NCBI GenBank assembly: GCA_028274465.1
Contig: CM051456.1
Span: forward strand, 50,273,011 to 50,337,010
Length of the DNA: 64,000 nucleotides
Direction: 5' to 3'
Source: Plantago ovata
Lineage: Eukaryota > Streptophyta > Magnoliopsida > Lamiales > Plantaginaceae
Positions 11,013 through 21,150 of the stretch are shown piece by piece (the first letter of the stretch is position 1; every line of letters begins with the position of its first letter). Both the position numbers and the translations under genes were made by a program. Below the pieces are notes generated by a model. The model was not told where the DNA came from, ran no database searches, and worked only from the letters and a program-made list of their open reading frames with translations.

Positions 11013-12437
11013 CTTGTCCTCAAGCAACTAAGCTAGACTCTAATACAAAAAACATGCAAGACACAAAATGGAGTTTCATGCCAAATAAAATGAACTAATC
11101 TACTGAATCTATCAAATAACATATGAACAAAAACCATATGAATGAAAGCATGAATATAGGTCGAAGAATACCTTGATTGACTTATACACATCCACATAAG
11201 CACTTATGTCAAGACAAGATAGTCTCTCGTAACATTCCCTACCTGGACCTAGTCAGTGACGACGTAATGATGCATGCTAAGATACAAATGGTTGCCCCGT
11301 GCCTATGAAACTGAGGACTTACTGCTGTTCCACCATGTTAAGACTTTTCCTCAAAAGAGGTCGAACCAGTACTAGCTCTCATCAAACGAAGGAGGGTTCC
11401 CTATAAAAGATAACACTCCCCTATTCTACCCATCTCTCAAGTAAAGACTTAAGCTATTCACCACTTCCTGAATGGCAGGACGAGGGTGGTCTAGAACAGA
11501 TGACACTCAAGACAAAAAAGATAAAAAATAAAAATAGAAAATTACAACACGATTACGAACAATACGAAAAATGGAAAAGACTCAAACTTTGCTAAACTAC
11601 TATTTGGCTTCTTTTCTGGACCCTTCTTTGCTTTTTTGGGGTCTTTTCTTTTTTTTCTTTTTTTTCTTTCCAGATTCTTTTTTTTCTTTTCTTTTCTTTT
11701 TCTCTTTTTTTTTCGGGAATTTTTTCTTTCTTTTTTCTCGATTTTTTTTAGCCAGCAGTAGCATAACAAAAAGAGAAACAAAATGACTCACACGACTTTC
11801 CCAAACCTATTCGAAAATGAAAAACAGAAACAAGTCTATGATGGTGTAACCCCCTCCCCAAACCTATTCGGAAAAATAGGTTATAAACTAAGGATCACAC
11901 AACCTCACACTACCTCCTTCCTAGGCATTTAGCAATCTCAAAGCATGGTGAAGACTTGTTGCCTCTTAGGTACATAATTACTCGGGAAAACAACCATAAG
12001 AACCTAACATGCATCATCCTATTATAAAGGCTTTCGTGAACCGCATTAGAGAAAACACCACTAAGTGATGTCGAGACTACCAAGCTCAACTAAGTGCAAT
12101 ACATAAATGTGACAAGCCAAGCGAGAAAAACCTCAAACAAATTCATAGAGATGAAGCATACGATTAATAGCATAGCTAGTTGATCTACCCAGTAAAAAAG
12201 GTCAAAAATTCGGCAATAAACTCCATATAAAACATGCAAGACTATCCTAGGATGAATGCAACCTAAAAAAATCTAAGAAAGCAGTAAACGTGCAAATGCA
12301 AATGCAAGCAAAGAACAAGATACTAATCGACACAAAGCCAAACAATGCTTAACATCATGGTTCACATCCCATCCCCTTACGATTCTTAAGCTAGCCCCTA
12401 GCAAAAGAGAATGAGTAATAAGAAGTGATACTAGATG
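11013..12437 (-). other. 3' spacer of the nested Athila-like element
   Basis: About 1.4 kb of non-coding element sequence between the 3' ORF and the polypurine tract. It contains degenerate versions of the paired stem-loops (about 11804 and 11861-11882), a long purine/pyrimidine-biased run at 11640-11750 that produces spurious Lys- or Phe-rich frames, and blocks shared with 21151-22738, 34500-35361, 42196-43340 and 58700-60161. No gene seen. Confidence 0.75.
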
Positions 12438-13787
12438 TCACCGAAGGGTTTGGCCTCGGTCGGCTGAGAGTGGACATGTGGAAGGACTAATCATCGGGAT
12501 GTAGTCCCCATAAAAGTCACTCCACATGTCATTCATGAGCTCATTGGACTGTCGTAGAGCTTCCTGCTGTTGCTGGATGAGCTGTTGCTGCTCCCTCATG
12601 TGCTGCCTATCCTCTCGGCGATGCTCCTCGAATATCTCCCAATCGCGGTTGTGCTGGACAATGTGCCTGTCGATGTCCTGTCGCATGGCCGCGTTGTTGG
12701 CATCAATTCTGTCGAAACGACTGTCGAGGTAGGTACGGAATTCGGAGAAGTCAAATCCTCCAGACCCCTGTGGTGCTCCAGCTGGTGCATGTGCTTGATG
12801 GACAAACGGAATATCTAGGATAGGGGCTTCGCCAACATCGGCCTCCATAGCATCCTCATGATCGGAATCATTTGGCTGGAATGGTGCTCCTACATCAGCA
12901 GCTGCTGCTGAGGGGTTCCTCAATTGATACCTGTTGAGCTGTACCTCAATGGTCGAGGGTGAAAGGGCAGCGACCTCGCAATCCCCCTCCTCAATATCAT
13001 CGATCCCATGATATAAGCAGTAGGTTGTGATGAAGCTCGGGAAGATGAAAGGCTTCCTCTTCTTTTCCCAGTGGCGCTCGTACTCCTCATACATAATGTG
13101 TCCTATGTCGATCTGATGTCCATCTATGAGGCAGTAGAGGAGCTCGGCGTAGTAGGGCTGAATCCATGTGTCATTCTTCCTCGGGATCAAGTCGGAGATG
13201 CAAAATTTCATCATCACCTTAGCTTCGATGCTAAGGTCGCTATAACTAATCCGTCCAGGTGCTGCCCCAACTTCCGGATATCGGTACTCCCTGTTGCAGA
13301 TCACGTCCGTGATGTGTCTCCCTATCCCCCTAGTGATCCTCGAATACGTGTAGGCGTGGTCGCTCTCTGTGAATTCCAGGTTCCCGAAATGGATGAAGGA
13401 AGAAATGTGCTCTGGGTCCCATGGTATAATCAGGCCTCGGACTAACACCCCATTCTTCTCGTCGAGATCCGTGTACCCAGTGTAGAAATCTCGGAGGAGG
13501 CTCTCGTCGTACCCTTTGAACCTGTTGGAACTGTACCATGCCCAATTCCTTTGTGACCCTAAACGTGACAGCGTCCTATATCCCGCTTTATCCGCCGCGG
13601 ACTCAGGAATGTCAATCCTCCTATCTGGGATGATTGACCTTCCTCCGTTGGCTATCTCCACCTCTAGCCTTTGTCGCACCTCTATCGCAGCGGCAGACAA
13701 CTCGTACAAATCGTGAGATGGTTGGGAGCTTGATGCCACTCCCTTCCCCTTTTTGCTAGAGCCGGCTCTCCTTGTCCTTGGTGCCAT
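12438..13787 (-). CDS. Putative plant transposon protein (Transposase_32-like) 3' ORF
   Basis: Open frame of about 450 codons on the minus strand; the start is placed at MAPRTRRAGSSKKGK because the same residues open the homologous ORF at 61888. After a basic Ser/Lys-rich N-terminus comes a folded region with RNWAWYSSNRFKGYD, LLRDFYTGYTDL, VRGLIIPWDPEHISSFI, LSIEAKVMMKFCISDLIPRK, ELLYCLIDGHQIDIGHIMYE and PFIFPSFITTYC. This pattern matches the plant family Pfam calls 'putative plant transposon protein' (PF20167), commonly carried by gypsy elements; its biochemical role is unknown. The C-terminal third has an acidic linker and a Gln-rich coiled-coil stretch (REQQQLIQQQQEALRQ). It lies where Athila elements keep their env-like ORF. 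A pyrimidine-rich TTGTTTGTAG acceptor-like site sits just before the ATG, suggesting expression by splicing (inference). Confidence 0.82.
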   Translation of the reverse strand: MAPRTRRAGSSKKGKGVASSSQPSHDLYELSAAAIEVRQRLEVEIANGGRSIIPDRRIDIPESAADKAGYRTLSRLGSQRNWAWYSSNRFKGYDESLLRDFYTGYTDLDEKNGVLVRGLIIPWDPEHISSFIHFGNLEFTESDHAYTYSRITRGIGRHITDVICNREYRYPEVGAAPGRISYSDLSIEAKVMMKFCISDLIPRKNDTWIQPYYAELLYCLIDGHQIDIGHIMYEEYERHWEKKRKPFIFPSFITTYCLYHGIDDIEEGDCEVAALSPSTIEVQLNRYQLRNPSAAAADVGAPFQPNDSDHEDAMEADVGEAPILDIPFVHQAHAPAGAPQGSGGFDFSEFRTYLDSRFDRIDANNAAMRQDIDRHIVQHNRDWEIFEEHRREDRQHMREQQQLIQQQQEALRQSNELMNDMWSDFYGDYIPMISPSTCPLSADRGQTLR

Positions 13788-14978
13788 GATTCCTACAAAC
13801 AGCAATTAGTATCTTGTACGATGCAAAACAGACCTATGCATATGTAAATATACGAGTGAACAAACGAGTAAAATTCTCAAAATTCCAACTCCTCAAAAAC
13901 CCAAATCCTAGTCTAGCTAATTCATTACGCAACATATCAATGTAACTACTACAATAACATATCACATTATGCTCTTACTAACAACAAATGCCTTGAATCA
14001 CAAGGTCCAATCCATACAATAAAAATCAAAATCTAGCATAAATCCTCAATCTCATCAATCATGCATTCTACCAATACATTCATCAATTTCATATCAATAA
14101 ACATATGTTTAAACATGGAATGAAAGTAAGAGAGACATTTCCTAACAAGACATATATCATCCAATTAGCAAAAATCTCAAATCATCAAACCAAGCCTAAT
14201 TGAACATGTAATTGACAATGAAATACGAATCTAATCACATAAATCATAAACCCATACATCATACAAGCTAAATTGAAGCATAAATAAAAAAATCCCCAAA
14301 TTGTAAAAATTAGGGTTCATGTGATAATACCTCAAATCCGGAAATTGAATGAGCTAGGAAGAAATTTGTTCGGATAGAATGATAGAGCACGTAACGGGCT
14401 TCGAATGAAGCTAAAGAACACACAAAATGATGGAGAGATGAAGAAGTTATGAAGATTTGAAGTTATTTTGAATATGGACGAAATTTTGGAGTTTTGAAGA
14501 TGAAAATGGAGGAAAGTGGGGGTTTGGGGAAGAAACCCCCGTTTTTAGAAATCTGGAGGTGTGGGGCGGTTCGCCCCACACCTGGGGCGGACCGCCTCGT
14601 GCGGGGCGAACCGCCCCGCGCGCCCAGAGCGCGCGCGCGCGCTCTGGTCGTGGGGCGATCCGCCCCACACGTGGGGCGATTCGCCCCCCACTTTTAGGTG
14701 GGAGACGAACGTTTTTTTTGAAATAGAAATGCGGTTTTTAGTCCCCGAAAAAGTTTTTAATCCCCGAAAAATCATTTTCCTCAAAAAATCACTCGAAAAG
14801 TCGCACTCGAACACAACATAAGCACATACGACACAGAACCGAACAAATTCACATATGAAAAGCGAATTGTTCAAGTATGAATGCATGCAATAAAGCGGTA
14901 AAGAAAGCGATAAAAACCCCGAGTTGCCTCCCGGATAGCGCCATTGTTTAAAGTCTCTGACTCGACTCCTGTCTTCGC
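13788..14978 (-). other. Internal spacer with GC-palindrome array
   Basis: About 1.2 kb between protease and the 3' ORF. AT-rich except for 14569-14693, where GGGGCGGTTCGCCCC, GGGGCGAACCGCCCC and GGGGCGATTCGCCCC palindromes alternate with a (GC)n-like block near 14620-14645. Shared with 19242-20309 and 61400-61869. Open frames over the palindrome block on both strands are by-products of base composition. The acceptor-like TTGTTTGTAG is at the 3' ORF end. Confidence 0.7.
14569..14693. repeat. GC-rich palindrome array (spacer)
   Basis: Five or more near-palindromic units of the form GGGGCGR-N-YCGCCCC, three with flanking GTG...CAC, in 125 bp of otherwise AT-rich sequence. The GGTTCG core is the same variant seen in the LTRs of this element (10620-10640, 18190-18210). 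Confidence 0.85.
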
Positions 14979-15530
14979 CTATCTTTTCCTTCTGAGGGTA
15001 CTAGACTTCCCCTTCATGAGTCTCCTTCCCGTGCTTTGATCCTGTGAATAAGAGTGAACATAGACGTTAAGACCACTGTAATCAATAGTATTTGAAGTAT
15101 CGGGTGGATCAGGTGGATCGGATATGGCTTGCAACACATGCTGCTTGCCATCCACTTCGATAGTGCAAGTCCTTTGGTAGATGTCCATCACGGAGCGTAG
15201 CTTAGTCAAGAATGTTCGTCCTAAGAGTATGACATCCCCCGTTCCTGGTGCTAATGCTGGCATAATTACAAAATCGGTGTGGACAGAGGTTTCACCGATT
15301 TTGACTAATACATTCTTCACAACGCCTTCGGGTTTCACAAGGGATCCATCCGCCAGTTGCACAATAGCCTTATGCACAGTTAGTTCTCCAAGGTTACTCT
15401 TCTCGAAAACATTCAAAGGTAGCACACTAGAGTAGGATCCTGTGTCTAGTGTGGCTCGGACATCTTCAAACTCCCCAATCCCGACCTTAACATCGAAACT
15501 TTGAGGAAGTGGCTCGGGATCCTCTTGCTT
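14979..15530 (-). pseudogene. Athila-like N-type aspartic protease
   Basis: The minus strand shows VRATLDTGSYSSVLPLNVFEKS around 15420-15480, a DTGS catalytic motif, followed by VQLADGSLVKPEGVVKNVLV and GDVILLGRTFL, the hydrophobic-Gly block of retropepsins. The enzyme cleaves Gag to mature the particle. It follows gag directly, in the order usual for gypsy elements. A basic tail rich in Ser/Arg/Lys closes the ORF, and a non-coding spacer rather than RT follows. Confidence 0.85.
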
Positions 15531-17142
15531 CTATTCACTCTTGTTAGTACCGAGGTCCTTGTCTTCTTCTTCGGCCTGTGGGGGCAGTTCCCTCTTGCAA
15601 CTCTCGCACTTAGCAACCTTCTTGATGGTGATTTCAACAGGTAGATCACCCACTAAGTTAATGGACAACGACTTCTCAGTGTTGCTAGGCAGTTTGCCTT
15701 GCTCCCTACTTGCTCCTCGGTCGATCAACTCTTGCAACTTTTGATGGGCAAGCTTAGTGCTCTTTTCCAACTTATCAAGCCTTGCCCTAGTCTTCTCGGA
15801 ATCTTCTTCATAACGTTTGAGAAAACTCTGTGTGTGATCAACCATCTTTTGCAAGTTCTCCATCAGTTGAGCCGACTTCGACTTCGGTGGCTCTTTCGGA
15901 GCGGGGTTTTCGCAGTTATCATTACCATAGTTCAGCCTACTGCGGTCTTGGTTAGGTCCATAAGTTTGGTTAGCCGGTGCATATCCTTGATTGTTACGGT
16001 ATCCTTTTCTCCAATCCTCCTCGAGGATTCCTACCGTCTTGTCCGTAGCTAACTTCTTGAGTGCCAAACTCCATAGCAAAGGCTTCTTCTTCGCCTCCTC
16101 GAGCCCAGTTGCCATCATCGTATGCCAGCTCCGATCTACACATATGGGCCCCATGCCCATAGTTCTTGCATATTCGGCATACTTTGTTCGAAACAGTTGT
16201 TCCGGTGGCGCTCTTGAGGACTTGCTTCAATTCGTTGGTAAAGCACTCGAATTGATCCCCATTCCCCCTGTACATAGGGGCTTCTTGAGTCGGTGGAGCT
16301 TCAGGTCCACGTCTCCTAACCATTGCTCTTGGGTCCTTGAACTGCGAACCCTTAGCAAGCCTTTCGAAAACTGCCCAGACGGCTTCTGCGGTTTCCTCCC
16401 AAATATTGCATCGGCATTGGAAATCCACCACTTGTTGGTTCTCGAAGGTTAGTCCATTGTAGAAGTGTTGGACTAGGTCAGAAAGTTCAAAACCATGGTG
16501 AGGGCACTTGTTCGTGAGATCTTGGAACCTCTCGAACGCGGTGTAGATGGTCTCATCATAGTCCTGTTTGAATCCAGTGATCTGCGCCTTTAGCGCGGTA
16601 GTCAAGGTGTGAGGGAAGTATTTCTCCATGAAAGCTGAAAAAACCTTTTCCCAAGTGTCCAGCGAGCCTGCTGGAAGAGAACTCAGCCATGACTTGGCTC
16701 TGTCGCCAAGTCCCATAGCAAAAACCTTCATCCTCAACTCATCCGTTGTTATGTCAGCTCCGGGTCGTGGGAGTTGGTTGATGAAATCATCGATATCGTG
16801 CAAGTACCCCATCACATCTTCCCTTGATAAGCCATAGAACCTCGGAAGTTGTTGGAATGCGTGGTTCTTGATCTCCAGATCTCGGGTTGTAGACGAAAGA
16901 ACAATTGCCGGTCCCTTCATACGATCCTTGGTGGGTTGTACCCATGCCTTCAGTGGTCTAGCTTCTGCCATTCCGTCGATTTCCTTGAATAGACTAAGTA
17001 GAGATTCAGAGAAATCGGTTTCCTCTATTTCCTCTAGTGCGCGCCTTTCAAGTAGTCGCCTTCTTTGGTAGTAGACTCTGTCGATCTCAGCAATTGAATT
17101 AGCAAGCGGTGTACCTGCAGAACGTGTATGCGGCATACACAA
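15531..17142 (-). pseudogene. Athila-like N-type gag
   Basis: The minus strand begins MPHTRSAGTPLANSIAEIDR. Gag blocks follow: AMGLGDRAKSWLSSLPAGSL, YFPHTLTTALKAQI, the Athila/Tat hallmark NKCPHHGFELSDLVQHFYNG, then an RICKNYGHGAHMC zinc knuckle (CX2CX4HX4C) and a Gly/Asn/Arg-rich tail. After it, a predicted coiled coil (ENLQKMVDHTQSFLKRYEEDS) precedes the protease. Gag forms the particle and binds RNA. The homologue at 56353-57633 is colinear over the whole length, so the start and domain layout are well supported. Broken in the tail region. Confidence 0.9.
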
Positions 17143-17283
17143 TCTGAAACAGACTAGGAGAGGTGATTAGAAACAGACTAGGAAAGCAGTATAAGAGAGA
17201 GATTAAAAAGGAAAACTAAAACTAATAGAATTAGGAATCTAAAGCTGTAAATATAAAAAGATTAAACAGAAAAAAGGAGTATA

Positions 17284-17302
17284 GTCCCCGGCAACGGCGC
17301 CA
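17284..17302 (-). other. Athila primer-binding site (tRNA-Asp type)
   Basis: The minus strand reads TGGCGCCGTTGCCGGGGAC three bases after the LTR end, the Asp-tRNA-type site typical of Athila and Tat elements. Confidence 0.9.
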
Positions 17303-17305
17303 ATT

Positions 17306-18562
17306 TGATGGACGCGAGATTTGTCAGGTCCCGGTTCAGTCAAATAAATTTGTTATTAAGCCAAAGGCAATCCACAACTACAACGAAAACCGTAGTGTAG
17401 CAGTAGAATGACTCGAGTGTCATTCTCTCAGGACTATAACTAGCTTTATCAAATCTAATTTAGAATATAAAAACAACAAACAGATAGCAATAGGGGGTTT
17501 TCTAGCAGATAATGGAGATTGGTGATAGTATGGTCCTTCTTAACATAATGGGTCGATAATCATGCATAAATTCCTCGGTCTTGCATAGAGATCTTTGAAT
17601 CAATCTAGTGTCCTGTTGCAAGTATTAAGCACTACGAAGATAATTTGGTCTGACTAGTCAATCACGATTGTCCTAATGTGTTCCGTAATTATTCAACACT
17701 ACAAGATAATTGGTCTGATGGTCGACTAGTGTCCTATTGTGCATAATAATCAATACAACATACGAGAATTTTGGTTACAACTGATCGACGAAATAAAGCA
17801 ATGACACGGAGCATAATGCGCGATATAGCCATTAGCATGATTATCTTCCCTCGCTAAGAATTCACATACTACCACCAACGATAAGTTTAGCTACTCATAA
17901 TAGGCATGCAATCAACAGAAATCATAGAAGAAAACATATTGAAAGATAAATAAAATAAGTAGAATAAAACTGTAAGATACAAAGTTACCGAAGGTTGTCA
18001 ATCTCCGGATGATTGCGGTCCTACGAGCTCCAAACTGCTATGAAAAAGTATACCCTAAGCTACAGAACTCCCAGGACAGGCCCCGAGAAGTTCCTACCTA
18101 AAACTATAGAGAGAGGTGAGAAAGTAGGTCTGGAAAGATATGATTTTCGGAGAGAAAACTGAGCACTATATATAGGCCCCGAATAAACTCTGGGGCGGTT
18201 CGCCCCCCGTCTTTTTTGCGGAATTCCGCGTTTGTCGACGCGGTTTTGGATTTCTTCACCTTTTCGGACTCGGTTTCTGACTTCTAGTGGCCTTCTAACC
18301 TCCAGATTCGACCCCTAGACTCCAAATCCTATCCGGAAACCTTCAGATACTCCAAATAGGCTTCTAGAACACCAATTCCTTGTCAACTTCAATATAATTG
18401 CCCAGAAATCCCCGAATTTCAACCAAAACCTGTAAAATAAAATCTAAAGGGAAACGTGACACTATTCTAATAAAATGTACTAAAATATAGCTAAATTAAC
18501 ATAGAGGATAGCTAAAATAGGTGAAAAAGACTCGAATGAAAGTGTAAAATACACATTCATCA
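17306..18562 (-). repeat. 5' LTR of the nested Athila-like element
   Basis: 1257 bp; starts (minus) TGATGAATGTGTATTTTACA at 18562 and ends at 17306 next to the primer-binding site. A TATATATAG box near 18168-18176 has a GC palindrome block (18190-18210) just upstream. Highly similar to the 3' LTR 9714-10990. Confidence 0.92.
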
Positions 18563-18702
18563 AAATACTACTACGCGAATTTTCTAAACTCGAATTCGAT
18601 TGTGCGGGTATGAAATTAATTAAATTACCAAATAAAATAAATTACTTAGGTAATTAATTAAATAAAATAAAAAATAAAGGTAGAAAAAAATGGGATGTTA
18701 CA
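18563..18702. repeat. Solo LTR, right part
   Basis: About 140 bp of AT-rich sequence ending TGGGATGTTACA, the mirror of TGTAAC at 7108. It begins with the target duplication AAATA of the nested element and is followed by AAGAC, the second target duplication of the solo LTR. Confidence 0.75.
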
Positions 18703-19241
18703 AAGACCCCGCTCCGAAAGAGCCACCGAAGTCGAAGTCGGCTCAACTGATTGAGAACTTGCAAAAGATGGTTGATCACACCCAAAGTTTTCTCAAACGT
18801 TATGAAGAAGATTCTGAGAAGAGTAGCCTTGGAAAACTATCTAAGCATAGGGCTATTGTGCAACTGGCGGATGGATCCTTTGTGAGACCCGAAGGCGTTG
18901 TGAAAAATGTGTTGGTCAAGATTGGTGAAGCTTCCGTATATACCAATTTTGTAGTTATGCCGGCGTCTACACCTGGGACGGGGGATGTCATTCTCTTGGG
19001 GCGAACGTTCTTGACTAAGCTACGCTCCGTGATGGACATCTACCAAAGAACTTGCACTATTGAAGTGGATGGCAAGAAACATGTGTTGCAAGCCATATCT
19101 GATCCACCTGATCCTCCCGATACTTCTCAAACTACGCACTACTGTGGTCCTGCAGCATATGTTCTTTCTTATTCACAGGTTCGTGGCATGAAGAGTAGAT
19201 CCATGAAGAGGAAGTCTAGTACCCGCAAAAAGAAGTGCTAG
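18703..19241 (+). pseudogene. Athila-like N-type gag tail and protease (element resumes)
   Basis: Plus-strand continuation of 6932-7107. It encodes APKEPPKSKSAQ, the coiled coil ENLQKMVDHTQSFLKRYEED, then VQLADGSFVRPEGVVKNVLV and GDVILLGRTFL of the retropepsin, ending in a Ser/Arg/Lys-rich tail. Close to 57590-58467 in sequence. Broken; the part of the protease around its active site is not represented here. Confidence 0.82.
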
Positions 19242-20309
19242 GCGTAGACAGAAGTCGAGTCAAAGACTTTAAACAGTGACGCTATCCGGGAGGCAACCCG
19301 GAATTTTTATCGCTTTCTTTACTGCTTTTTTGCATGCATTCATTCTTGAACAATTTGCTTCTCATATGTGAATTTGTTCATCTCTGTGTCGTATGTGCTT
19401 ATGTTATGTTTGAGTGAGATTTTTCGAGTGGTTTTATGAGAAAAAATAGTTTCGGGGATTAAAAACCGCGTTTTTTGTCGAAATAACCGTCTCCCCACAT
19501 CGGGGAGCGGGGGGCGAATCGCCCCGTATGGGGCGACTCGCCCCGCACCGGGGGCGACTCGCCCCACGGTCCCAGTAGGTTGAAAAACGCGAAATCCTTC
19601 CCCTTCTCCTCATTTCTTCATATCTTCATCCTTCTTCCTCCCCAAAAACCGAAAATCGCGATTTTACCTTCAAAACCTCATAACTTCTTCATTTCTTCAC
19701 CTAATTTAGTGTTCTATAGCTTCAATCGAATCCTATTACGTGATCTATCTTTTCATCCGAACAGATTTCACCCTAGTGCATTAGTTTTTCAGATCTGAGG
19801 TATCTTCTTATGAACCCTAATTTTTCAAATTTGGGGGTTTTCTAATTTGAGCTTGAATTATGCTTATATGATGCATGGGTAGGTTGTTTGTGTGATTAGA
19901 AGCGTTATTTACTATCAATTGCATGCTCAATTATGCTTGGATTGTTGATTTGGGAATTTTTCTACTAGATGATATATCTTGTTATGCAATATATCTTTAT
20001 CTTTGATTTCTTGCATATGATTGTGTTTATTGATGTAATGATGATGGATTTGATGATAGAATGCTTAATTGGTGAGTATGAGGATTTATGATGCTAGAAT
20101 TTTTCGCTACTATGGTATGAATTGAGCCTAGCTATTTAGGTTATTGGTTGTCTAGCAAGAGAATAATGTGATGTATTGCATGTAGTAGCTACATTGGTAT
20201 GTTGCATGTTGAAGAAGCTAGGCTAGACATAACGTTTTGGGGAGTTCGATTGTTGATTTTGTCACTTGTGTGTTTCATTCTTACACTAGCATATGCATGA
20301 GTCAATTTT
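19242..20309 (+). other. Internal spacer with GC-palindrome array
   Basis: Same spacer as 13788-14978 in opposite orientation. 19497-19566 holds GGGGCGAATCGCCCC and two GGGGCGACTCGCCCC units; the rest is AT-rich. It ends in a TTGTTTGTAG acceptor-like site at 20332-20341, matching the one before the 3' ORFs at 13787 and 61888. No gene seen. Confidence 0.7.
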
Positions 20310-21150
20310 GTGTCATACGAGGTACTAACTGTTGTTTGTAGGAACCATGCAAAGGGAGAGGAGCATTCCCGTATGATTACTATAAAGTATTGGAGGGGGA
20401 TCGATTACAACCATGTCAAGAAGAGTGATCTCGTTAGAGGTGCGTTCGAGCCACGGGCTCTTGCAACAACGTGGCGGATTATCCAAGAGGAGAAGCTAGA
20501 GTACACCTGGAGTAAGGACTCCTATGCCTATTCATGCACCACCGAAGGGACAGAAACCATTATTACGTCAACAATCCATCACAAGGACTGCAAAGTTCGA
20601 GTGAACTGGAAGGCACCAGGACGATCTTGCCGCGACGGATTCAATCTTGAGTTCGCAGTTGCTAGAAGGTTCCGAAGCGCTAGCTTGGTTCCAAAACATA
20701 ATGACATGGGTGCCCGGCCCCTCTTAGGGGTGCCCCTTGCCTGCCTCTAAAGGGAGCATCATATAGACATCAGTCGCATCAACCGTAGAGAATATGGTCG
20801 ACATTGGAAAAAATGGTAGAAGACTTCTGAGTATCCGAGCAGCTTACTGTAACCTCCTCGGGGTGTAAAACGCTGGAGGGGGAGGTCCTGATACCACTGC
20901 TCTTTCCCCTTCAACAGTTCACAACCTATTGGAGGGCTAGATGGAGGATTCCATAACAGCGGCGGCTAATCTTGAGGATTCTACTCGACACTGCAACTCT
21001 ACTGGTGAGGATGTGCGTGACAGTAGTGACAATGAAGGCCATACGGGCAATTATGATACTAATGGAGGAGTTGTTTCTATTCGGCCTATAAATGGAACTA
21101 CCGCACCTACCAGAAGACCTGATGACCACCTATAAGGCTCCCAGAGCAGT
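20310..21150 (+). pseudogene. Remnant at the 3'-ORF position of the plus-strand Athila-like element
   Basis: Occupies the place of the Transposase_32-like ORF. Only short stretches recall it, for example a REYGRHWKKW block near 20785 comparable to YEEYVRHWEKK in the homologue. The open frame 20310-20750 (about 146 codons, with YNHVKKSDLVRGAF) resembles no protein I recognise. The flanks on both sides match the other copies, so position rather than sequence supports the assignment. Heavily decayed or replaced. Confidence 0.45.

Larger units (their letters stand above)
9714..18562 (-). mobile_element. Athila-like non-autonomous LTR retrotransposon, ends complete
   Basis: Minus-strand Ty3/gypsy element of 8.85 kb with both LTRs (9714-10990 and 17306-18562), Asp-type primer-binding site, polypurine tract and a perfect 5-bp target duplication AAATA (9709-9713 and 18563-18567). 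Order along the minus strand: 5' LTR, gag, DTG-type protease, GC-palindrome spacer, a 3' ORF of the putative plant transposon protein family, 3' spacer, 3' LTR. No RT or integrase is present, which is how this family appears to be built. The LTRs are very similar with scattered substitutions and one small length difference, so it is young but not brand new. It sits inside the solo LTR and is therefore younger than it. The coding parts have a few breaks. Confidence 0.9.

Noticed and set aside
11542-11791. Lys-rich and Phe-rich frames over purine/pyrimidine runs (also 21916-22276, 34976-35270, 42289-42688, 59381-59657)
   Set aside because: They arise from long A/G or T/C runs in the 3' spacer; composition alone explains them and they shift frame freely between copies.
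14447-14886. Overlapping Pro/Arg/Gly-rich frames on both strands at palindrome arrays (also 23088-23378, 43287-43707, 49544-49774)
   Set aside because: Palindromic GC-rich DNA gives open frames on both strands; frames are not conserved between copies except inside gag, where the flanking protein sequence is homologous.
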